From assembly GCA_031378845.1 (NCBI GenBank), contig JANNES010000018.1, positions 186,001 through 250,000 of the forward strand: a DNA stretch of 64,000 nt. Reading direction: 5' to 3'. Position 1 is the stretch's first letter, and each line of letters begins with the position of its first letter. The translations under genes and the position numbers were made by a program. The DNA comes from JAJNPS01 sp031378845. Its GTDB lineage: Bacteria > Pseudomonadota > Alphaproteobacteria > Rhodobacterales > Rhodobacteraceae. This document shows, piece after piece, positions 7,381 to 16,415 of the stretch. The notes below the pieces were generated by a model. The model was not told the DNA's origin, searched no databases, and saw nothing but the letters and a program-made list of their open reading frames with translations.

Positions 7381-8937
7381 ATGGGCAACCTTCTCTCGAT
7401 GATCACCTTTCTGCCGCTTGTCGCGGCGGCGGTGCTGGCCTTGTTCCTGCGCGGGGATGATGCCGCGGCACGGCTGAACGCCAAGCGGCTGGCCTTGTTC
7501 GCCACGACGGCGACCTTCATCATGTCGCTGTTCATTCTGGCAGAGTTTGACCCCGCCAATACCGGCTTTCAGCTGGTGGAAGAACGGACCTGGATCCTGG
7601 GCCTGGACTACCGCATGGGCGTGGACGGGATTTCCGTCCTGTTCGTCTTGCTGACCACGATCCTGATGCCCATCACGATCGCCTCCTGCTGGGAGGTGGA
7701 GACGCGTGTCAAGGAATACATGATCGCCTTTCTGGTCCTGGAATCCTTGATGCTGGGCGTCTTCTGTGCGCTGGACCTTGTGTTGTTCTACCTCTTCTTC
7801 GAGGCAGGTCTCATCCCGATGTTCCTGATCATCGGCATCTGGGGCGGCAAGGAACGGATCTACGCGGCGTTCAAGTTCTTTCTTTATACCTTCCTCGGCT
7901 CGGTCCTGATGCTGGTCGCGATGATCGCGATGTATCAAGCGGCGGGCACGACCTGCATCGGCGCCTGCCCCGAGGGGGTCACCTCGCTTTTGGACTTTGA
8001 ATTCGCCAGTGAAACCTTCTCGGTTCTGGGGATCACGATCACCGGCGGCTTGCAGACGATGTTGTTCCTCGCCTTTTTCGCCAGCTTTGCTGTCAAGATG
8101 CCGATGTGGCCCGTGCACACGTGGTTGCCCGACGCCCACGTTCAGGCGCCGACGGCTGGCTCTGTCGTGCTGGCCGCGATCTTGCTGAAAATGGGTGGTT
8201 ACGGGTTCTTGCGGTTCAGTCTGCCGATGTTTCCGGTGGGGTCGGACGTGATGGGGCCGCTGGTTCTGTGGATGAGCGCCATTGCCATCGTCTACACGTC
8301 GCTGGTCGCGTTGGCCCAGACCGACATGAAAAAGCTCATCGCCTATTCGTCGGTCGCCCATATGGGCTATGTGACGATGGGGATCTTTGCGGTGAACCAG
8401 CAGGGCGTCGACGGCGCGATTTTCCAGATGCTGAGCCATGGCTTCATCTCGGGGGCGCTGTTTCTTCTGGTCGGGGTGATCTACGACCGCATGCACACCC
8501 GCGAGATCGAGGCTTACGGGGGGCTCGTGAATCGGATGCCCGCCTATGCGCTGGTCTTCATGTTCTTTACCATGGCCAATGTCGGGTTGCCGGGCACCAG
8601 CGGCTTTGTCGGGGAGTTCCTGACGCTGATGGGTATTTTCCAGGTCAATACCTGGGTTGCCGCGGTGGCAACTTTTGGCGTCATCCTGTCTGCGGCCTAC
8701 GCGCTATGGCTGTATCGCCGCGTGGTGTTCGGCGCACTTGTGAAAGAGGCGCTCAAGTCAATTACCGACATGACCGGGCGCGAAAAGGCGATCTTTGCGC
8801 CCCTGATTGCGATGACGCTGATCCTTGGGGTGTACCCGTCGCTTGTGACCGACAAGATCGGCCCGTCTGTTGCGGCTTTGGTCGCAGATTACCACGCCGC
8901 CGTGCCCGATGCGGGCGAAGCCGTGGCCCTTCAGTAA
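7381..8937 (+). CDS. nuoM: NADH-quinone oxidoreductase subunit M
   Basis: 518 residues, the normal family length. It is one of the three antiporter-like proton-pumping subunits of the membrane arm. Visible hallmarks are FYLFFEAGLIPMFLIIGIWG near 140, carrying the conserved helix-5 glutamate, then MWPVHTWLPDAHVQAPTAGS near 241-260 and KKLIAYSSVAHMGYV near 318-332. About 14 membrane spans are apparent. It starts 15 bases after the nuoL stop and precedes nuoN by 5 bases. Neighbours and spacing show one operon. Confidence 0.98.
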   Translation: MGNLLSMITFLPLVAAAVLALFLRGDDAAARLNAKRLALFATTATFIMSLFILAEFDPANTGFQLVEERTWILGLDYRMGVDGISVLFVLLTTILMPITIASCWEVETRVKEYMIAFLVLESLMLGVFCALDLVLFYLFFEAGLIPMFLIIGIWGGKERIYAAFKFFLYTFLGSVLMLVAMIAMYQAAGTTCIGACPEGVTSLLDFEFASETFSVLGITITGGLQTMLFLAFFASFAVKMPMWPVHTWLPDAHVQAPTAGSVVLAAILLKMGGYGFLRFSLPMFPVGSDVMGPLVLWMSAIAIVYTSLVALAQTDMKKLIAYSSVAHMGYVTMGIFAVNQQGVDGAIFQMLSHGFISGALFLLVGVIYDRMHTREIEAYGGLVNRMPAYALVFMFFTMANVGLPGTSGFVGEFLTLMGIFQVNTWVAAVATFGVILSAAYALWLYRRVVFGALVKEALKSITDMTGREKAIFAPLIAMTLILGVYPSLVTDKIGPSVAALVADYHAAVPDAGEAVALQ

Positions 8938-8942
8938 GGAAA

Positions 8943-10385
8943 ATGACGATGCCGTCCACCGATTTCTCCATCGTCCTGCCCGAAGTTGCGCTGGCAATCT
9001 ATGCCATGGCGGCGCTGATGTTCGGGGTCTACACGACCAAGGATGCGATGGCCGGACTGATCTTGCGGGTGACGGCGGGGCTGTTTGTGGTGCTGGCGTT
9101 CTGGATCGGCTTGAACGGGCAGGGGGCGCAGGTGGCCTTTGGCGGCATGTTCATCGACGACGCCTTTGCACGGTTCGCCAAGATTACCATTTTGCTGTCG
9201 GCGGCTGCGGTTCTGCTGGTGGGGCAGGATTACATGGCACGGCGGGATCTCTTGCGGTTTGAATATCCGATCCTCGTGGCTCTGTCGGTGCTTGGGATGA
9301 TGATGATGGTGTCATCCGGCGACCTCATGTCACTTTACATGGGACTGGAGTTGCAGTCTCTGGCGCTCTATGTCGTCGCCTCTTTGCGACGCGACAGTGC
9401 CAAGTCGTCCGAGGCCGGATTGAAGTATTTCGTGCTTGGCGCGCTGTCCTCCGGGCTGCTGCTGTACGGTGCGTCCTTGGTTTATGGCTATGCAGGCACC
9501 ACGCTGTTTTCGGGCATCTTGTCGACATTGGACGAGGAGATCCCGCTGGGGTTGCTTTTGGGTCTGGTCTTCATGTTGGCGGGTCTGGCGTTCAAGGTTT
9601 CGGCCGCACCGTTCCACATGTGGACGCCCGACGTGTATGAAGGCTCGCCCACGCCGGTCACGATGTTCTTTGCCACCGCACCAAAGGTCGCCGCAATGGC
9701 ACTGATCGCGCGGCTGACACAGGATGCCTTCGGGGCGATCCCCAAGGATTGGGGCCAGGTGCTGGCTGCCCTGGCCGTCATTTCCATGTTCCTCGGCGCG
9801 GTGGCCGCAATCGGACAAAAGGACCTCAAACGCCTTATGGCCTATTCGTCGATCGCTCATATGGGATATGCGTTGATCGGGCTGGCTGCGGGGACGGTCG
9901 GCGGCGTGCAGGCGATGCTGGTCTATATGGCGATTTACGTGACGATGAATGTCGGCACCTTCGCCTTCATCCTGTCGATGGAGCGGGACGGCCGCCCGGT
10001 GACCGATATCGCCAGCCTCAACATGTTTTCCAAGACCGAGCCGATGAAGGCGCTGGCCCTGCTGGTCTTGTTGTTCAGCCTTGCAGGCGTGCCACCGATG
10101 GTTGGCTTTTTCGGGAAGTTCTATGTCTTGCAGGCGGCCGTTGACGCAGACTTGACCTGGCTTGCGATTGCCGGGGCGGTGGCATCGGTGATTGGAGCAT
10201 TCTATTATCTGCGCATCGTCTACCTGATGTATTTCGGCGTCGAAGGTGATGGCGTCGAAAGCCGCATGGTCCCGGTGCAATGGGTGGCGCTGGTCGCTTG
10301 CGCGGTCATCATGCTGGCGGGGATCGTCAATCTTTTCGGGATCGAAGCAGTGGCCGCAACAGCCGCTGAAGCCCTTGTCGGCTAA
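8943..10385 (+). CDS. nuoN: NADH-quinone oxidoreductase subunit N
   Basis: 480 residues from ATG 8943. A second ATG two codons later would remove only two residues. It is an antiporter-like membrane subunit of complex I. Typical segments are SLYMGLELQSLALYVVASL near 130 (helix-5 glutamate), FHMWTPDVYEGSPTPVTMFF near 223, and KDLKRLMAYSSIAHMGYALI near 293. It is the last complex I gene. The downstream birA frame overlaps its 3' end by 11 bases, so cofactor genes are probably co-transcribed. Confidence 0.97.
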   Translation: MTMPSTDFSIVLPEVALAIYAMAALMFGVYTTKDAMAGLILRVTAGLFVVLAFWIGLNGQGAQVAFGGMFIDDAFARFAKITILLSAAAVLLVGQDYMARRDLLRFEYPILVALSVLGMMMMVSSGDLMSLYMGLELQSLALYVVASLRRDSAKSSEAGLKYFVLGALSSGLLLYGASLVYGYAGTTLFSGILSTLDEEIPLGLLLGLVFMLAGLAFKVSAAPFHMWTPDVYEGSPTPVTMFFATAPKVAAMALIARLTQDAFGAIPKDWGQVLAALAVISMFLGAVAAIGQKDLKRLMAYSSIAHMGYALIGLAAGTVGGVQAMLVYMAIYVTMNVGTFAFILSMERDGRPVTDIASLNMFSKTEPMKALALLVLLFSLAGVPPMVGFFGKFYVLQAAVDADLTWLAIAGAVASVIGAFYYLRIVYLMYFGVEGDGVESRMVPVQWVALVACAVIMLAGIVNLFGIEAVAATAAEALVG

Positions 10386-11133
10386 GCCCGAATGGCCTGC
10401 TGGCCTTGGCCGCCATCTGCTGGCGTCGGTTGACAGCACTAATGCCCATGCGTTGCGTCTGGCGCCTGACCTGATCGGGCCGCACTGGTTCTTGGCGGCC
10501 GAACAAACAGCCGGTCGGGGCCGACGTGCGCGGGCGTGGGCGTCGCCGCGCGGCAACTTTCACGGCACGCTGGTGATGCGGCTGGCTGAACCGCCGGCTA
10601 TCATCGCGTTGCGGTCGTTTGTTGCGGCTCTGGCGCTGCGCGAGGCGTTCATGGCGCTGACCCGTTTGCCGGATGTGTTTGCCCTGAAATGGCCAAATGA
10701 TGTCTTGCTGAACGGTGCCAAGGTCGCTGGAATATTGCTGGAAAGCAGCGGGCAAAGAGACGGGACGTCCCATCTCGCGGTCGGCTTTGGTGTCAACCTG
10801 ATTGCCAGCCCCGCCCCCGCTGATCTGGAACCCGGCGCGTTGCGCGCGGTCTCTTTGCTGCAAGAGACCGGTCTGCGGGTTGACCCAGCTGATCTGCTTG
10901 GCCACCTTGCCCCCGCGTTCGCGCGGTGGGAGGCGGCCTTGCGGACCAGCGGTTTTACACCCATTCGCGTCGAGTGGCTGAGCCATGCCGCGCGGCTCGG
11001 AAGCCCGATCCGGGCCCGGACCATGCGCGAGACGCATGAGGGGACCTTTGACACGATTGATCCGGCGGGCAATCTTGTCCTGACAACTGCCTCGGGGCGG
11101 ATGGTCATCCCGGCGGCGGACGTGTTCTTTTGA
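10375..11133 (+). CDS. birA: Biotin--[acetyl-CoA-carboxylase] ligase
   Basis: About 252 residues if initiated at TTG 10375 (MSAKPEWPAGLG), which overlaps the nuoN end by 11 bases. No ATG lies in a sensible place, since ATG 10246 is deep inside nuoN. The catalytic core is clear: SVDSTNAHA, then AEQTAGRGRRARAWASPRGN (the biotin/ATP GRGRxxRxW motif, about residues 44-63), then LKWPNDVLLNGAKVAGILLE (about 105-124) with the biotin-contacting lysine. There is no N-terminal HTH, so it is a monofunctional ligase and not the E. coli repressor type. It attaches biotin to carboxylases in the cytoplasm. Confidence 0.93.
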   Translation: MSAKPEWPAGLGRHLLASVDSTNAHALRLAPDLIGPHWFLAAEQTAGRGRRARAWASPRGNFHGTLVMRLAEPPAIIALRSFVAALALREAFMALTRLPDVFALKWPNDVLLNGAKVAGILLESSGQRDGTSHLAVGFGVNLIASPAPADLEPGALRAVSLLQETGLRVDPADLLGHLAPAFARWEAALRTSGFTPIRVEWLSHAARLGSPIRARTMRETHEGTFDTIDPAGNLVLTTASGRMVIPAADVFF

Positions 11134-11145
11134 AAGGCGGCGCGG

Positions 11146-11919
11146 ATGCTTTTGGCGATCGACTGCGGCAACACCAACACTGTCTTTTCGATCTGGGACG
11201 GCACCCGGTTCCTGTCCACCTGGCGCATCGCGACCGATCACAAGCGCACGGCGGACGAGTATTTCGTTTGGCTCTCGTCCCTGATGTTGTTGACAAAGAC
11301 CGAGGCGCGCGTGACTTCGGCCATCATCTCATCGACTGTGCCGCGCGTCGTGTTCAACCTGCGGGTTCTGTGCAACCGCTATTTCGACTGCCGTCCCCTC
11401 GTCGTGGGCAAACCCGACTGCCGCCTGCCGGTTGCCCCACGCGTCGATCAGGGCGCAACGGTGGGTCCGGATCGGCTGGTCAACACGGTGGCGGGTTTCG
11501 ATCGGCACGGTGGTGACCTGATCATTGTGGATTTTGGCACCGCGACGACCTTTGACGTGGTGGACGACGATGGCGCCTATGTCGGCGGCGTCATCGCGCC
11601 AGGTGTCAACCTGAGCCTTGAGGCGCTGCATACGGCCGCCGCCGCCCTGCCGCATATCGACGTTGCCAAACCGCTGCGCGCCATCGGCACGAATACGGTA
11701 GCCTGCATGCAGTCGGGCGTGTATTGGGGCTATGTCGGGCTGATCGAAGGGATCGTGCGCGAGGTGCGCCGTGAACGCGAACGCCCGATGAAGGTGATTG
11801 CCACTGGTGGCCTTGCATCGCTCTTTGCTCAAGGCACCGATCTTTTCAATTCGGTCGAGGATGACCTGACCATGCATGGTTTGGTGCTGATCGATGATTT
11901 CAACAAGGATGCAGCATGA
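11146..11919 (+). CDS. coaX: Type III pantothenate kinase
   Basis: 257 residues. It carries the ASKHA-type nucleotide site at the N-terminus (LLAIDCGNTNTVFSIWDG), the central DFGTATTFDVVDDDGAYVGG motif near 127-146, and IAPGVNLSLEALHTAAAALP (about 148-167). These are CoaX signatures, unlike the E. coli CoaA type. It catalyses ATP-dependent phosphorylation of pantothenate, the first step of CoA synthesis. The gene follows birA by 12 bases, and its last bases overlap the next gene by 4 (ATGA), so birA, coaX and the RNase J gene form one transcriptional unit. Confidence 0.95.
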   Translation: MLLAIDCGNTNTVFSIWDGTRFLSTWRIATDHKRTADEYFVWLSSLMLLTKTEARVTSAIISSTVPRVVFNLRVLCNRYFDCRPLVVGKPDCRLPVAPRVDQGATVGPDRLVNTVAGFDRHGGDLIIVDFGTATTFDVVDDDGAYVGGVIAPGVNLSLEALHTAAAALPHIDVAKPLRAIGTNTVACMQSGVYWGYVGLIEGIVREVRRERERPMKVIATGGLASLFAQGTDLFNSVEDDLTMHGLVLIDDFNKDAA

Positions 11920-13592
11920 CGTCGGAACGGCTTATCTACCTTCCCCTCGGCGGGGCCGGGGAAATCGGCATGAACGCCTATGTCTACGGCTATGGCCCCA
12001 AGGATCGCGAACGTCTGATCCTGGTCGACATGGGGGTGACCTTTCCCGACATGGACAGCACGCCCGGCGTCGATCTGATCATGCCGGATATCTCGTGGCT
12101 GTTGGAGCGCGCCGACAGGCTGGAGGCGATTTTCATCACGCACGCGCATGAGGACCATATCGGCGCGTTGGCGCTTTTGTGGCCGCAACTGAAAAAGCCG
12201 GTCTATGCCCGCCGCTTTACCGCCGAGATCGGGCGCCTCAAATGCGCTGAGGCCGGTTTGCCGCTTGATACGATCACGGTAGTCGAGTCGCGGCCCCAGA
12301 CCATCGCCGCAGGTCCCTTTTCGGTGCAGTTCGTGCCGGTCAGCCATTCGATCCCTGAATCAGCCGCCCTTGTCATCGACTGTCCTGCGGGCCGCGTGGT
12401 CCATTCCGGTGATTTCAAGATCGACCAGAACCCCATTGTGGGTGAAGCCTGGGACGACGCGCGGTTCAGCGAGATCGCGGCGGAGCGTCCGATCAAGGCG
12501 CTGATGTGCGATTCAACCAACGTCTTTTCCCCCCTGCCCGGCCGGTCGGAAAGCACGCTCAAGGACAATATCGCGGAACTTGTGGCGTCTTCAGCCGGTA
12601 TGGTGGTGGCCACGACCTTTGCATCGAACGTCGCAAGGGTGAAAACGCTGGCGGAGGCTGCCCGCAAGGCGGATCGGTCGGTTTGCCTTTTGGGCCGCGC
12701 GATGAAGCGTATGGTGTCGGTCGCGCAAGAAACCGGCGTGCTCAAGGATTTTCCGGCCACCATCACGCCTGAAGAGGCCCTGGAGGTCCCGCGCCGCAAC
12801 CTGATGCTGCTGGTGACCGGAAGTCAGGGCGAACGGCGTGCTGCTTCTGCGCAGCTGGCGCGCGGAAAATATCTGGGGATCGAGATGAAGGCGGGCGACA
12901 TGTTCCTCTTTTCATCCAAAACCATCCCCGGCAATGAACGCGACACGTTGAAGATCGTAAACGGCTTTTCCGAGATGGGCGTCGATGTGGTTGATGATAC
13001 GGGGGGCAGGTATCATGTCTCGGGTCATGCCAACCGTCCTGATCTTGAACATGTGCACCGCCTTTTGTTACCGGATATGCTGATCCCGATGCATGGCGAA
13101 CATCGTCACTTGCGCGAGCATGCGCGGCTTGCCAACGAGGCCGGGATCGCGGCCATCGTGGCCACCAACGGCATGATGATCGACCTGTCCGGTGAGATCC
13201 CTCAGGTGGTCGAGCGTATCGACACCGGCCGCACCTATCTTGATGGTACCGTGCTGATCGGGGCGCGCGACGGCGTGGTTCGGGACCGCATCCGCATGGC
13301 GCTTGGCGGGCATGTGCTGGTCACGGTCATCGTCGACGACGGGATCGAGCCGATGGGCGAGCCTTGGGTCGAGCTGACCGGCCTGCCCGCCATGGGCAAG
13401 CGGGGCCAGAACCTGGCCGAAGCGATGGAGGCGGAGCTTGATCAATTCGTCAGCAGCGCTGGCAAAAAGCTGTTGTCGGACGATGCCAAGCTGGATGAAG
13501 CGCTGCGCCGGGTTGTCCGGCAGGTCGCGATGGAAGAGATCGGCAAAAAACCCGAAGTGACCGTCGTGATCAGCCGTCTGGTCGAAGGCTAA
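11916..13592 (+). CDS. rnj: Ribonuclease J
   Basis: 558 residues, typical for RNase J. The metallo-beta-lactamase motif HAHEDHIGAL lies near 74-83 and gives the zinc ligands. The beta-CASP part follows with MCDSTNVF near 196 and VTGSQGERRAA near 298. The motif HVSGHANRPDLEH near 368-380 and the histidine in LIPMHGEHRHLREH near 390 complete the active site. The enzyme performs 5'-exo and endonucleolytic RNA decay and rRNA maturation in bacteria that use it beside or instead of RNase E functions. The start overlaps coaX. A large inverted repeat follows the stop. Confidence 0.95.
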   Translation: MTSERLIYLPLGGAGEIGMNAYVYGYGPKDRERLILVDMGVTFPDMDSTPGVDLIMPDISWLLERADRLEAIFITHAHEDHIGALALLWPQLKKPVYARRFTAEIGRLKCAEAGLPLDTITVVESRPQTIAAGPFSVQFVPVSHSIPESAALVIDCPAGRVVHSGDFKIDQNPIVGEAWDDARFSEIAAERPIKALMCDSTNVFSPLPGRSESTLKDNIAELVASSAGMVVATTFASNVARVKTLAEAARKADRSVCLLGRAMKRMVSVAQETGVLKDFPATITPEEALEVPRRNLMLLVTGSQGERRAASAQLARGKYLGIEMKAGDMFLFSSKTIPGNERDTLKIVNGFSEMGVDVVDDTGGRYHVSGHANRPDLEHVHRLLLPDMLIPMHGEHRHLREHARLANEAGIAAIVATNGMMIDLSGEIPQVVERIDTGRTYLDGTVLIGARDGVVRDRIRMALGGHVLVTVIVDDGIEPMGEPWVELTGLPAMGKRGQNLAEAMEAELDQFVSSAGKKLLSDDAKLDEALRRVVRQVAMEEIGKKPEVTVVISRLVEG

Positions 13593-13606
13593 TCAAGCAA
13601 CACGGG

Positions 13607-13693
13607 TTGTCATCCCCGCGAAAGCGGGGACCCAGCCGTGCAAACTGCGCCATCGCCAGAAAGATCGGGTCCCCGCTTTCGCGGGGATGACAA
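13607..13693. repeat. REP-like element: 27-bp perfect inverted repeat, each arm itself a hairpin
   Basis: The arm at 13607-13633 is the exact reverse complement of 13667-13693, with a 33-bp spacer. Each arm contains CCCCGC-GAAA-GCGGGG (or its complement), so either one long cruciform or two small hairpins can form. It lies between the convergent RNase J (+) and SDR (-) genes and could act as a bidirectional 3' end. The core sequence TCATCCCCGCGAAAGCGGGG is, from memory, a dispersed repeat in many proteobacteria. Only one locus is present in this window. Confidence 0.85.
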
Positions 13694-13704
13694 TCCCAGG
13701 GGCG

Positions 13705-14367
13705 CTATCCCAAAATCCCGTCCAGTATCCGCGCCGCCTCATCCCCGGGATCGACCAACTTTGCCCGATCCTCGCCGGGATGGAACCGCGCCCGGGTTGC
13801 CGTCGGCATCGGGGCGGGTGTCGCGATGACCACGCGTGGCCCGATCCTGGCAGTTTCGGCCTGCCAGCTGCGGGCAAGCGCGATCTGTGAGGCTTTGGTC
13901 GCGCCATAGGCGCCGTGGAATGCCGTTCCGATCTTGGGGTCGTCAAAGAACAAAGCCGTGCCCCGATGTGCGCGGAGCAGGGGTTCGATCATGGGGACAA
14001 GCGTCCCCGTGGCGCGGACATTGGTGGCGATAGACTTGTCCCAGTCCTTGGCATCGAGTGATCCTGCAGGGGCAAGAGGCGCCGCATGGATCGCGGCATG
14101 GACCCACAACCCCGCGCCCCCCCAGCGATCATGCACCGACCGGCAAAGGTGGCGCATTGCATCGTCGTTGGTGACATCCATCGGGGCGAGGGTCAGCGCG
14201 CCTGCTCCGGGCAGACCCATCGACCTGACGCGATCATCAAGCTCTTCGAGCGCACCGACGGTCCGGGCAACTGCCACCACATGCCACCCGCGCGCTGCCA
14301 GTTGTTCGGCCAGCGCAGCACCAAGGCCGCGCGAGGCGCCGGTCACAAGGGCAAGGCGTTCGGTCAT
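13705..14367 (-). CDS. SDR family NAD(P)-dependent oxidoreductase-like protein
   Basis: 220 residues with a Rossmann fold: the nucleotide motif ALVTGASRGLGAALAEQLA (residues 6-24) and the YGATK active-site pair (Tyr and Lys, about 154-158). The catalytic serine normally about 13 residues before the Tyr is not seen. The segment reads FFDDPKIGTAFHGAY. The usual NNAG is replaced by VHAAIHAA. It may be a short-chain dehydrogenase with altered chemistry or no catalysis. It is the last gene of a minus-strand run and is separated from the DUF1801 gene by a dispersed repeat. The substrate is unknown. Confidence 0.85.
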   Translation of the reverse strand: MTERLALVTGASRGLGAALAEQLAARGWHVVAVARTVGALEELDDRVRSMGLPGAGALTLAPMDVTNDDAMRHLCRSVHDRWGGAGLWVHAAIHAAPLAPAGSLDAKDWDKSIATNVRATGTLVPMIEPLLRAHRGTALFFDDPKIGTAFHGAYGATKASQIALARSWQAETARIGPRVVIATPAPMPTATRARFHPGEDRAKLVDPGDEAARILDGILG

Positions 14368-14392
14368 GCGTCATCCTCTGGTCCGGCGTTGA

Positions 14393-14426
14393 AGCCTCCG
14401 GCGGGGATATTTGAGCAAAGATGAAA
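14393..14426 (+). repeat. Dispersed Rhodobacteraceae-type repeat, copy 1
   Basis: AGCCTCCGGCGGGGATATTT followed by GAGCAAAGATGAAA. It has the GGGATATTT core seen at three other intergenic places in this window (near 39140, 42160 and 48805). It lies between the DUF1801 and SDR genes and may be a 3'-end or processing signal. Confidence 0.6.
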
Positions 14427-14435
14427 GGGCAAGGG

Positions 14436-14816
14436 TCAGCGACGGCCATAGCCGCGGGCAATCTCTGTTTGTCGCATGGTGACGATGAGGCGGACCAGAT
14501 CGTCGGGAAGCGGACGCTGCGGCGTGAAGAGGACGCCGCTTTTTGATATCTTGAATCCTGCGCAGGCCGACAGAATCGCCGGGATCACAGAACCGGAATG
14601 GGGATAAAGCCCGAGGTGGTGCTTGAATGCATCATAGCTTGCAACCATCTTGCCCTCAGGGCCCGGTTTGCGAAAGCCCGGCATCGCGTAACTCATTACG
14701 ACCAGATGATCGGGCAACAGACGATGAAGTGTGGCGTGAAGAGCCGTGAGGGTCTGGCGCTGGTCGAAAGGCAGCGCGGCAAGGTAGGCATCAACCTTGG
14801 CCGCGCCAGCGATCAC
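14436..14816 (-). CDS. DUF1801 family protein (YdhG-like fold)
   Basis: 126 residues from a GTG start that overlaps the purF stop (GTGA). The protein has the DUF1801 pattern: KVDAYLAALP at the N-terminus, then SYAMPGFRKPG and the aromatic motif HHLGLYPHSGSVIP (about 66-79), ending with a basic helix (IVTMRQTEIARGYGRR). Members have been called iron-chaperone-like by fold, but their function is not established. Coupled translation with purF is evident from the overlap, although a functional link to purine synthesis is not. Confidence 0.85.
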   Translation of the reverse strand: MIAGAAKVDAYLAALPFDQRQTLTALHATLHRLLPDHLVVMSYAMPGFRKPGPEGKMVASYDAFKHHLGLYPHSGSVIPAILSACAGFKISKSGVLFTPQRPLPDDLVRLIVTMRQTEIARGYGRR

Positions 14817-16294
14817 TCCGCCGCTTTCATCTCGAACCCTTCTTCGATCTTGTCGAAGGGCGCCACCGGATAGTCGCCGGAAAAGCAGGCGTCGCAGAAC
14901 TGCGGTTGCGCCATGTCGCGGCCCATAGCTTCGCCCGCCGCGCGGTAAAGGCCGTCCAGCGTCACGAATTTTAGGCTGTCAACGCCGATCCACTCGCGCA
15001 TCTCTTCCTCTGACATCGTAGCGGCCAGCAGCTTTGAGCGTTCCGGCGTGTCGACCCCGTAAAAACAGGGCCAGGCCGTCGGGGGGCTGGCGATGCGAAA
15101 ATGGACCTCTGCGGCGCCCGCCTCGATAATCATGTCCTTGATCTTGCGGCTGGTGGTGCCGCGCACGACGCTGTCATCCACAAGGATAACCCGCTTGCCC
15201 TTGATCAGTGCGCGATTGACGTTGAGTTTCAGGCGCACGCCCATATTGCGGATATGCTCGGTCGGCTCGATGAAGGTGCGGCCCATATACTGGTTGCGGA
15301 TGATCCCCATGGCGTAGGGAATGCCGCTTTCCTGGCTGTAGCCGATGGCGGCAGGCGTGCCACTGTCGGGCACCGGGCAGACCAGATCCGCATCGACGGG
15401 GGCCTCGCGCGCGAGTTCGACCCCGATCTGGCGGCGGGTCTCGTAGACCGACCGGCCACCGATAATGCTGTCGGGGCGGCTGAAATAGACGTTTTCAAAG
15501 ATGCAGAACCGGGGTTTGGCGGGCGCGAACGGGCGTGAGCACTCGACCTTGTTGCCCTCGATCACCAGCATCTCGCCGGGGTCGACCTCGCGCACGAAAT
15601 CTGCGCCGATGATGTCCAGGGCACAGGTCTCGGACGCCAGCGCCCAGCCCGAATCCCCGATCCGCCCGAGCACCAAAGGCCGCACACCTAAAGGATCGCG
15701 TACCCCGATCAACTTGGTGCGCGTCATTGCCACCACCGAGAACGCACCTTCGACCCGGCGCAGCGCGTCCTTGATCCGTTCGGCCAGCGTTTTCTGGATC
15801 GAGCGTGCCATCAGATGGATGATGCATTCGCTGTCGGACGAGGACTGAAAGATCGAGCCGCGCTCGATCAGTTCGACGCGCAGCGCATTGGCATTGGTGA
15901 TGTTGCCGTTATGGGCAATCGCGCAACCGCCCATCGAGAACTCGCCAAAGAACGGCTGCACGTCGCGGATCGCGGTGGCACCCTTGGACCCGGCGGTCGA
16001 ATAGCGCACATGCCCGATCGCCAGTTGCCCGGGCAACGTGTCCATCACATCGGCTTTGGTGAAATTGTCGCGCACATAGCCAAAGCGGCGGGCCGAGTTG
16101 AAGCCGTGGTCGGGATGATAACTGACGATACCGCCGGCCTCTTGCCCCCGGTGCTGCAGGGCGTGCAGGCCAAGCGCCACAAAGTTCGCGGCGTCCGAGA
16201 CGCCAACGACGCCGAAAATCCCGCATTCCTCTTTCAGCTTGTCGTCATCGAAGGGATGCGCGCGGAAGGGACGCATCGCGGGCATCTCGCGCAT
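14813..16294 (-). CDS. purF: Amidophosphoribosyltransferase
   Basis: 493 residues. The glutaminase domain begins KEECGIFGVVG, where Cys24 would become the N-terminal nucleophile after removal of a 23-residue propeptide. The PRPP-binding motif VILVDDSVVRGTTSRKI lies near 358-374. It catalyses the first step of de novo purine synthesis, PRPP plus glutamine to phosphoribosylamine. The C-terminal CDACFSGDYP, with nearby cysteines, resembles the Bacillus-type enzyme that binds a 4Fe-4S cluster. It lies downstream of cvpA, the classical cvpA-purF pair, with a 121-base gap. Confidence 0.97.
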   Translation of the reverse strand: MREMPAMRPFRAHPFDDDKLKEECGIFGVVGVSDAANFVALGLHALQHRGQEAGGIVSYHPDHGFNSARRFGYVRDNFTKADVMDTLPGQLAIGHVRYSTAGSKGATAIRDVQPFFGEFSMGGCAIAHNGNITNANALRVELIERGSIFQSSSDSECIIHLMARSIQKTLAERIKDALRRVEGAFSVVAMTRTKLIGVRDPLGVRPLVLGRIGDSGWALASETCALDIIGADFVREVDPGEMLVIEGNKVECSRPFAPAKPRFCIFENVYFSRPDSIIGGRSVYETRRQIGVELAREAPVDADLVCPVPDSGTPAAIGYSQESGIPYAMGIIRNQYMGRTFIEPTEHIRNMGVRLKLNVNRALIKGKRVILVDDSVVRGTTSRKIKDMIIEAGAAEVHFRIASPPTAWPCFYGVDTPERSKLLAATMSEEEMREWIGVDSLKFVTLDGLYRAAGEAMGRDMAQPQFCDACFSGDYPVAPFDKIEEGFEMKAAE

Positions 16295-16415
16295 GAGCGG
16301 GCTCCGATTCCAGATGTGGCAGTTTGATGACGTCGGGTCTAGCGGGGATGCAAGGCAATGTCACGGGCAGCACTGCCCGCGCGCGTGCAATTTTGCGAGT
16401 TCGGGGTGCGCTGGT

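Noticed and set aside
5089..8496. A very long open frame (over 1100 codons) on the minus strand opposite nuoL/nuoM
   Set aside because: Its composition is Arg/His/Gln/Asp-rich with no motif, and it lies exactly antisense to two clearly conserved complex I genes. Such frames arise from high GC3 codon use.
13607..13693. Possible two-repeat CRISPR remnant
   Set aside because: The two 27-bp copies are inverted relative to each other, not direct, and there is only one 33-bp interval. No cas gene is present.
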